Notes under the pieces: generated by a model
Told to the model about the DNA's origin: nothing
Databases searched by the model: none
What the model saw: only the letters and a program-made list of their open reading frames with translations
Made by a program: the position numbers and the translations under genes
Origin: Lacibacter sp. H407
Lineage (GTDB): Bacteria > Bacteroidota > Bacteroidia > Chitinophagales > Chitinophagaceae
Length of the DNA stretch: 64,000 nucleotides
Assembly (NCBI RefSeq): GCF_037892605.1
Contig: NZ_JBBKTU010000001.1
Location: 868,001 to 932,000 of the forward strand
Direction of reading: 5' to 3'
In this document: one piece after another, positions 58,394 to 64,000 of the stretch
Layout: the number at the start of each line of letters is the position of its first letter
How positions within the stretch are numbered: position 1 is the first letter of the stretch

Positions 58394-61129
58394 TTATTCC
58401 GGTTCAAACCCAAGCATGAAGGTAAAGCGGGTAATATCCCTGAATCTTGCACCGGGTGATGTTCTGTCTAAACCAACCCCATAATCAAATCCAAGCAAAC
58501 CAAACATTGGCAGAAAGAAACGCATACCCAAACCGGCACTGCGGCGCAATTTGAATGGGTTGTAATCCTTCACATCATACCATCCATTGGCTGCTTCAAA
58601 AAAGGCCAATGCAAAAATGGTACTGCTTGGGTTTGTACTCAATGGATAACGAAGCTCCATGCTGTACTTGTTAAAGATGGTAAAGAACTGGCTCGCCGAT
58701 GTTTGATTCGGATTGTTGATCCGTGGATCAGAATTATCGTACACAGGGTAACCTCTATGTGCAATGATATCGAAACCAATAATACCAAAGTTGTTTTGCA
58801 AACCTGCATCACCCACCTGGAAACGTTCGAATGGAGAGATCGGCAGATCTCTGTTATATCTTCCTAAGAAACCGAATTTCGCTGCAGCTTTTAGTACAAA
58901 CTGGCGGTTCTTTTCTGCACCTGCCGGTTTACCGATCGGAATAAACCATTCATAGTTCATCCGCCATTTATGATATTCCACCAAACGGTATCTCTCCGCC
59001 GGATCGCTATACTTACTTGCATCACGGAACAAACTCCATGGCGGCGTAAATGTAGCCGTTAAAGAAAACGTTGAACCCGAACGTGGAAAGGTTGGTTGAT
59101 CTACACTTGAACGAATGATTTGAAAACGAACATTGACGTTGTTGGAAGTACCGCTATCTAATTCAGGGAAGATGGGATAATCCTTCAACTTATATTGTGT
59201 GTAGTTAACCGATGTGATCAGGTTGAAATAATCATCGGGCCATTTCAATTGTTTACCTAACGAAACACTGGCGCCAAATGTTTGCAAAAACTGGTTATTG
59301 GCCCGTTGGCGTGTTGGCAATCCCGTAAGCGGATCAAATGCATTCGACAATTTTGTGCGGAATAAACTTACTGTAAGATTGTTACGTTTTTTACCGCCTA
59401 ACCAAGGTTCAGTAAACGAAAAGTTTTGTGAACTGAACGATGGGCCATTCGACTGAATACGTAATGATAAACGTTGTCCATCACCGCTTGGCAATGGTTG
59501 CCATGCTGATTTTTTGAACAGGTTTTTGGTAGAAAAGTTGTTGAAGGTAACACCCAATGTTCCGGTTAAACCAATCAATCCACCCCAGCCGGCACTTAAC
59601 TCCAGCTGATCACTTGATTTTTCTTCCAGTGAATAATTGATATCTACCGTTCCATCGTCAGGATTAGGAACAGGGTTGGGATTAATTTTCTCAGGATTGA
59701 AATAGTTGAGTGCCGATAATTCACGGATCGAACGGATCATATCACTACGGCTGAATTTTTCACCCGGCACAGTACGCAATTCACGACGAATTACATACTC
59801 TTTGGTTTTATCATTGCCTGTAATATTCACGGAACGGATCGTTGCCTGTGGGCCTTCTGAAATACGTACTTCGTAATCGATGGTATCGTTGTACACTTTT
59901 GTTTCAACCGGTTCTACACGGAAAAAGAGATAACCATCATCCATATATAAACCACTGATATCGCCACCTTCCGCAGATAACTGTTTTCCGAGTTTTGAAT
60001 TCAGTGTTTCGAGGTTATAGATATCACCACGTTGAATGCCAAGGATCGTATTTAATGTTGAGTCGTTATACTTTGTGTTTCCTCTCCATGTAATGTTTCC
60101 GAAATAGTATTGGCGTCCTTCATCCACTTTCAATTCTGCAATGAGGTTTCCTTTACTGTTATAATAGGTGGTATCTTTTTCAATTACCGCATCACGGTAA
60201 CCCAGCTTATTATAATAGGCCAGCAGCTTTTCCTGGTCTTCAACATACTTGGTTTGATTGAACTTGGCGGCCGAAAACTTGATACGGAACCATGGATCTA
60301 CAAAATCCCTCACTTTGGAAAGCGAAAGAAACCCACGGTCTTTCATGAATTGTTTGAAGGTCACAGAATCTTTCGGTCCGTAAAGTGGTTTTTGATCGAC
60401 GGGGTGTAAGGTAAACCGCATCCGCTCTTTCGTTCCTTTCAATTGTTTCTTCAACTGCAGATCCGACACTACTTCGTTACCACTGATAAAAACCTGTTCG
60501 ATTTTTACTTTGTTCCCTTTACTTACATTGAAGGTAAGATCAATGAAATTAGGATTCACTGCGTTCTTCGTATCAGTGATCGTTACATCAACCTGGCGAA
60601 ATCCTTTTTCTGTATAGAATTTCTCAATGCGTTCAATACTGGTGCGTCTGAGGTTCTCCGTTATTACTTTGTTGGGTGTTAGTCCAACTTTTTCTTTCAG
60701 TTCATCCTGCTCTCCTTTTTTAATACCATTGAAAAAGAAGTTCCCTAATCTTGCACGCTCTGTAACAGAGATCTCGATATAAATATCTTTTCCATCAACA
60801 CGTGTAATAAAAATGGAGGCGTCATCAAAATATTGTTGGCGCCAGATCGAAGCAATGGCTTTACTGAACAGGTCGCCACCCGGCAGATACACTCTGTCGC
60901 CAACGCCCATACCGGTAATGGAAACCAATAATGCTGAGTCAAATGTTTTGGAACCACTCACTGTTATGCCCGCAATAATATATTCTTTCGGCACTTTGGA
61001 GTTCATGATCGCTTCCAGTTCCGGGTCAATCGAAACAGGCTTTATGGTGTCGGTCTGCTGTGCCAATAATTGAAAATGAAAGCCGGAGCAAATCAGAAGC
61101 AGCAGTAGTAATTTTCTATTCAAACGCAT
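58394..61129 (-). CDS. bamA: Outer-membrane protein assembly factor BamA
   Basis: A 911-residue Omp85 protein inserting beta-barrels in the outer membrane. The signal peptide (~1-24) is followed by five POTRA domains (~55-455), recognisable from their ends (VKIEQVFISGNEVVSD; YYFGNITWRGNTKYND; IRSVNITGNDKTKEYVIRRELRT, quoted in parts), then a 16-strand barrel with FSFTEPWLGGKKRNNLTVS in strand/loop pieces, the L6-type GNAGLQNN/GDAGLQNNFGIIG region, and a C-terminal strand ending FTFMLGFEPE. The start is the ATG after a TTG codon. It lies between uppS and the ompH pair, one minus-strand block. Confidence 0.95.
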   Translation of the reverse strand: MRLNRKLLLLLLICSGFHFQLLAQQTDTIKPVSIDPELEAIMNSKVPKEYIIAGITVSGSKTFDSALLVSITGMGVGDRVYLPGGDLFSKAIASIWRQQYFDDASIFITRVDGKDIYIEISVTERARLGNFFFNGIKKGEQDELKEKVGLTPNKVITENLRRTSIERIEKFYTEKGFRQVDVTITDTKNAVNPNFIDLTFNVSKGNKVKIEQVFISGNEVVSDLQLKKQLKGTKERMRFTLHPVDQKPLYGPKDSVTFKQFMKDRGFLSLSKVRDFVDPWFRIKFSAAKFNQTKYVEDQEKLLAYYNKLGYRDAVIEKDTTYYNSKGNLIAELKVDEGRQYYFGNITWRGNTKYNDSTLNTILGIQRGDIYNLETLNSKLGKQLSAEGGDISGLYMDDGYLFFRVEPVETKVYNDTIDYEVRISEGPQATIRSVNITGNDKTKEYVIRRELRTVPGEKFSRSDMIRSIRELSALNYFNPEKINPNPVPNPDDGTVDINYSLEEKSSDQLELSAGWGGLIGLTGTLGVTFNNFSTKNLFKKSAWQPLPSGDGQRLSLRIQSNGPSFSSQNFSFTEPWLGGKKRNNLTVSLFRTKLSNAFDPLTGLPTRQRANNQFLQTFGASVSLGKQLKWPDDYFNLITSVNYTQYKLKDYPIFPELDSGTSNNVNVRFQIIRSSVDQPTFPRSGSTFSLTATFTPPWSLFRDASKYSDPAERYRLVEYHKWRMNYEWFIPIGKPAGAEKNRQFVLKAAAKFGFLGRYNRDLPISPFERFQVGDAGLQNNFGIIGFDIIAHRGYPVYDNSDPRINNPNQTSASQFFTIFNKYSMELRYPLSTNPSSTIFALAFFEAANGWYDVKDYNPFKLRRSAGLGMRFFLPMFGLLGFDYGVGLDRTSPGARFRDITRFTFMLGFEPE

Positions 61130-61303
61130 CAAAATTCAGTTACGGTTATATTGTAAGTCGTGTTATAAAAAATGCCGCTCAAGCCTGTTACAGTTCTTTG
61201 TTGCAACACAAAAGGAGCTGTTGCTGGTAACGTGTTCGACCGAGGGGCAAAATAAATGGTTTTGCTGAAACTCTTTGTTAAAATGCCTGTTGTCACGGGT
61301 ATC

Positions 61304-62071
61304 TTATGATTGTGTTAGCTGTTCGTTTGGTTGTACCTGCTCACCTGTTTTGCCAAACCTGCGTTCCCTTCCCTGGAAATCAAGAATGGCTTCATACAGA
61401 TTTTCTTTTCTGAAATCGGGCCAGCGTACATTGGTAAAATACAATTCTGCATAGGCCAGTTGATACAAAAGGAAATTACTGATCCGGTACTCACCGCTGG
61501 TGCGGATCATCAACTCGGGATCAGGAAACTCACGTGTGGTCAAATAATCCTTGATCGTGTCCTGGTCTATTTCAAACGGTTCCAGTTTGCCTGCTTTCAC
61601 ATCGGCCGCAATGTTCTTGATGGCGTTCACAATTTCCCATCGGCTGCTGTAACTGAGTGCCATGATCAGGTTCATGCCTGTGTTATCTTTCAACTCATCC
61701 ACACTTTCCTGTAATTCCTTTCTTGCATAATCGGGCAGCATATTGGTATCACCAATTACATGCAGCTTGATCTTGTTCTTATTGAGCGTGGCCGTTTCCT
61801 TACGAATGGTGTCAACCAGTAATTCCATCAAACCCGTTACTTCTTCAATGGGCCTGTCCCAATTTTCGGTACTGAACGCATAAAGGGTAAGATATTTCAC
61901 ACCCAGCTCTGCACAACCTTCCACAATATCCCTTACGCTTTCCACGCCGTGGAAATGGCCAAAGAGCCGGTCTTGTCCCTGCTCTTTTGCCCAACGACCG
62001 TTGCCATCCATAATGATGGCAATATGCTGCGGCAGGCGACCCATATCCAATTGTTCACGCAAGGAACTCAT
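61304..62071 (-). CDS. uppS: Isoprenyl transferase (undecaprenyl diphosphate synthase)
   Basis: A 255-residue cis-prenyltransferase making the C55 lipid carrier for peptidoglycan. Seen: HIAIIMDGNGRWAKEQGQ (~16-33, catalytic Asp22), RLFGHFHGVESV, YLTLYAFSTENWDRP (~69-83), ALSYSSRWEIVNA and the C-terminal LMIRTSGEYRISNFLLYQ plus AYAELYFTNVRWPDF, a full set of family regions. The ATG before SSLREQLDM is chosen. A -7-like box TACCTTCG lies on the minus strand at 62092-62099. Confidence 0.96.
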   Translation of the reverse strand: MSSLREQLDMGRLPQHIAIIMDGNGRWAKEQGQDRLFGHFHGVESVRDIVEGCAELGVKYLTLYAFSTENWDRPIEEVTGLMELLVDTIRKETATLNKNKIKLHVIGDTNMLPDYARKELQESVDELKDNTGMNLIMALSYSSRWEIVNAIKNIAADVKAGKLEPFEIDQDTIKDYLTTREFPDPELMIRTSGEYRISNFLLYQLAYAELYFTNVRWPDFRKENLYEAILDFQGRERRFGKTGEQVQPNEQLTQS

Positions 62072-62091
62072 AGCCTTGAAAATTAAGGGCA

Positions 62092-62099
62092 CGAAGGTA
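62092..62099 (-). promoter_or_regulatory. -7-like box for uppS
   Basis: TACCTTCG on the minus strand, one mismatch from TAnnTTTG, 20 bases before the uppS ATG. It would start the uppS-bamA-ompH transcript. Confidence 0.4.
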
Positions 62100-62145
62100 A
62101 TGAAAATAAGGGCTGTGGCTGATTTTGATTCGGGGAATTCAAAGA

Positions 62146-62177
62146 AAAAGCCGACTCAATGGTTGAGTCGGCTTTTG
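62146..62177 (-). terminator. Terminator after the SusE/F-like genes
   Basis: A perfect 14-bp stem AAAAGCCGACTCAA with its complement, loop TGG; the A run on + becomes a T run on the minus strand. Lies between the SusE/F gene and uppS. Confidence 0.93.
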
Positions 62178-62196
62178 AATGATATAGAAACAACAG

Positions 62197-63333
62197 TTAT
62201 AATTTAACAACCGTGTACTTCCCTGTAATAAAATTCACAGTGATTTTGTACGATCCGGCAGCAGCAGGTGTTGGAACCGCATCGGGGTCTCCGCCACCTC
62301 CATAGTTTCCGCCAAGATTACCTCCGGTTGCTGATGAACCACCAAATTGTGGCTGCCAGTTACCCGGGCTGGAAAGGAATTTATAATATTTTCCTGGTGC
62401 AAGATCAATTGTAAGTTCAAACAAACCACTCGATAAATGTGTAAAGCGCTGTGCTGTATTTGAAGTAGGATCATTGGTCCAGCTGGTAGTAGTAGCATCG
62501 CCGGTGATCCAAAGCTGTGTTGGCACAGCATTGTCAACCTTGGTTACCGTATACGTTCCCTTTTGGAAATCCATGATCATTTTGTGAGCACCGGCACCAG
62601 GTGAGCTCCATCCCGGATCGGCATTCCGCTTTTCAAATGTGCCTGCAAACGCATCCCCACTGAAATAACGGAACTGGGTATCCCAATTACCCCAGGTCTC
62701 CCATATTTTATAGCTGCCGCTGGCTGAGTAATTAAAGATAGCTCCCCAGGTTGTTTCATCAAGTCGTGTAAATGCACGAACCGGGTTGTTTGCATTTGCA
62801 TCACTCCAGCCATGCTCAGTACCATCACCAACAATAAACAAACGTAGTGTGGTTGGTAATGCCACTTTCGGTGGAATTTTATAAGGTGTAGCTCTGATCT
62901 TTAGAATATTCGAATATTTCACTTCGTTATTATTGCCATAAGAGGAAGTTACACGCACATCCAGATCGTATGCTTTATTAAATTCAAAGCCCCAGCCAAG
63001 CATGGCGGCATTCAATTCTTTTGCAACAATTGAATCGGTAAGTTTTCCGATTACTGTTCTTTTGTATGCTCTTGTAAAATTCTTTGTAGTAGAGTCGATC
63101 TCAATTACAAACTTGTACAACTTTGGGTCTTGTGCATATTTTGGATCGGTCCAGTTAAGTATTAAGGAATACTTATTTGAATCAGCAGGTATGGGTGCTA
63201 CAGTTGTGGATGCAGCTGACAAAGTGGTAGCAACCCCCTCGCCGTAGAATGGAAGCTTGTCGGCCTTTTCACATGCTGCAAAAACTGTGGCCAACAACAG
63301 CAAACTGAAAATTGATTGATTGAATAATTTCAT
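62197..63333 (-). CDS. SusE/SusF-like outer-membrane lipoprotein
   Basis: A 378-residue surface lipoprotein of a glycan-uptake (Sus-type) locus. Lipobox FAAC (Cys ~20). Layout: an N-terminal SusE-type Ig/FN3-like domain (~30-150; LILNWTDPKYAQDPKLYKF, KAYDLDVRVTSSYG), then two starch-binding-like modules (~160-265 and ~270-378), each with the pattern LxIxGDxTxxxW...FTxL...GxYKIW, TWGNWDTQF or APGKYYKFLSSPGNWQPQF and an ending KITVNFITGKYTVVKL. Aromatic residues in each module could stack on sugars. The target glycan is unknown. It follows the related gene at 63345 by 11 bases. Confidence 0.88.
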   Translation of the reverse strand: MKLFNQSIFSLLLLATVFAACEKADKLPFYGEGVATTLSAASTTVAPIPADSNKYSLILNWTDPKYAQDPKLYKFVIEIDSTTKNFTRAYKRTVIGKLTDSIVAKELNAAMLGWGFEFNKAYDLDVRVTSSYGNNNEVKYSNILKIRATPYKIPPKVALPTTLRLFIVGDGTEHGWSDANANNPVRAFTRLDETTWGAIFNYSASGSYKIWETWGNWDTQFRYFSGDAFAGTFEKRNADPGWSSPGAGAHKMIMDFQKGTYTVTKVDNAVPTQLWITGDATTTSWTNDPTSNTAQRFTHLSSGLFELTIDLAPGKYYKFLSSPGNWQPQFGGSSATGGNLGGNYGGGGDPDAVPTPAAAGSYKITVNFITGKYTVVKL

Positions 63334-63344
63334 TTGATTACGTT

Positions 63345-64000
63345 TTACTGTTTAACAACATTGAAAAGACCTAGCTGAAAGTCTACCGTTATTTTATACG
63401 TGCCTGCAGTTGGCGGGCCGGGGAATCCGGGATCAGCATCCCGTTGTTCAAACTCACCGCCTTGCCATGAACCACCTGTAAGCATATGATATTGTGAACC
63501 CCAATCGCCTTGGGTTTGTATCAATTTGTAGTTACCACCGCCGGGCATACTCACGGTAAGCTCATATAGTGTCCTTGAAATTCTTGTAAATTTTTGACTT
63601 ACATCAAACGGTCCGGGCAATGGATTTTGCCAGGAAGAAGTAAAGGCATCACCTGTAGCCCACAAATTATTTGCTGCGGGAACAGCAACCTTTGGAGGCG
63701 GAGGGAAAGGGCTTGCCGTAAACGTGATAACATTTGATTGAAGAGGAACAGCATCAGTGCCAATTCCGAGGCTGGAGGTAATTCTTGCCTGGAAGGTATA
63801 CGATTTGCGTGGATCGAGGGGGATGCGTAAACTGTTTCCAAAAATGCCGTTCAATTCACCAACGGTGAAAGTCTTCGACAACTCTTTGGAATAAACAGTT
63901 ACATATTTGTTTCCACTCCCGAAGTTTGCACCCAATGTATCGATCTCTAACGTGTACTTCACATCCTGTGAACTGATACCGGTTGAAAAGCTATAGGCAG
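63345..64000 (-). CDS. SusE-like lipoprotein, 5' part missing
   Basis: The frame is open to the window edge; 218 residues are visible, the signal and start lie outside. Visible are the end of a SusE-type N-terminal domain (VKYTLEIDTLG, SYTFQARITSSLGIGTD) and a single starch-binding-like module (~110-205; NLWATGDAFTSSWQNP, MPGGGNYKLIQTQGDWGSQY), ending YKITVDFQLGLFNVVKQ. It has one module fewer than the downstream paralogue. SusC/SusD genes are expected upstream, outside the window. Confidence 0.85.
   Translation of the reverse strand, partial: AYSFSTGISSQDVKYTLEIDTLGANFGSGNKYVTVYSKELSKTFTVGELNGIFGNSLRIPLDPRKSYTFQARITSSLGIGTDAVPLQSNVITFTASPFPPPPKVAVPAANNLWATGDAFTSSWQNPLPGPFDVSQKFTRISRTLYELTVSMPGGGNYKLIQTQGDWGSQYHMLTGGSWQGGEFEQRDADPGFPGPPTAGTYKITVDFQLGLFNVVKQ

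Noticed and set aside
1-64000. tRNA, rRNA, CRISPR or prophage genes
   Set aside because: No tRNA-like TTCRA arm context, no regular spacer array and no phage structural or integrase gene was found by reading.

Overview
The window looks like chromosomal DNA of a Bacteroidota bacterium, most likely of the Chitinophagales/Chitinophagaceae type. The evidence is the set of lineage markers (GldH, BatD, SusE/SusF-type lipoproteins, a tandem OmpH pair next to BamA, a RicT/PSP1 protein next to holB), the many lipoprotein signal peptides, and the recurrent Bacteroidota -7 promoter box TAnnTTTG in front of genes. Base composition is moderate (low-to-mid 40s % GC by eye), with an AT-richer patch near 27.7-31.2 kb. 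No tRNA, rRNA, CRISPR array, phage or plasmid gene was recognised.

Layout. 0-7.8 kb: 3' end of radA, a ComF-like protein, a beta-helix lipoprotein, a glutathione peroxidase, holB, ricT and an alpha/beta hydrolase. 7.8-15.2 kb: a NagZ-type glycosidase fused to a beta-lactamase-fold domain, mutL, a PBP4-type DD-peptidase and a GreA-like small protein. 15.3-25.3 kb: a degenerate arginase-fold protein, pheS, a beta-barrel protein, hydroxyacyl-CoA dehydrogenase, a nucleoside-sugar-epimerase-like protein, an LpxD paralogue, a 710-bp non-coding spacer with a candidate small RNA, and yicC. 25.4-27.7 kb: gldH overlapping a histidine kinase, followed by its response regulator. 27.7-32.9 kb: an accessory stretch of small unrelated genes separated by repeated spacers that carry REP-like hairpins. 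32.9-41.3 kb: a DUF885 peptidase, a ferritin-like/VIT1 fusion, a TPR lipoprotein, BatD, a short-chain dehydrogenase and a YjjG-type nucleotidase. 41.3-47.2 kb: two different REP-associated tyrosine transposases (RAYTs), each enclosed by its own perfect inverted REP pair, on either side of a phospholipid operon (CPBP protease, cdsA, lipoprotein, psd) and dusB. 47.2-55.2 kb: a guanidinium-exporter-type SMR protein, an MBL-fold hydrolase, a PAQR/hemolysin III protein, a membrane-anchored glutathione peroxidase, aldehyde dehydrogenase, tadA, superoxide dismutase, tag and an acetyltransferase. 55.2-64 kb: yidD-rnpA-rpmH, murI, two OmpH/Skp chaperones, bamA and uppS (an envelope-biogenesis block), then two SusE/SusF-like lipoproteins, the second running off the window.

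The most unusual signals are non-coding. (1) At about ten loci there are short degenerate tandem arrays with an exact 7-bp period. The unit sequence differs from place to place. They sit mostly in spacers or against gene ends, two consist of oppositely directed halves, one contains a consensus -7 promoter box, and one lies in frame inside mutL, where gain or loss of a single unit would shift the reading frame. (2) Two unrelated RAYT/REP systems sit 5 kb apart. Dispersed copies related to the first REP show paired arm changes that preserve the hairpin. (3) A 145-bp spacer after mutL packs four perfect hairpins, three of them with 3-nt loops.

Functional themes: peptidoglycan recycling and synthesis (NagZ/beta-lactamase fusion, DacB, MurI, UppS), outer-membrane assembly (BamA, OmpH pair, LpxD), phosphatidylethanolamine synthesis (CdsA, Psd), oxidative-stress and iron handling (two GPx, SOD, ferritin-VIT fusion, ALDH), DNA and RNA maintenance (RadA, HolB, MutL, Tag, TadA, DusB, YicC, RnpA), and gliding/surface proteins (GldH, SusE/F).
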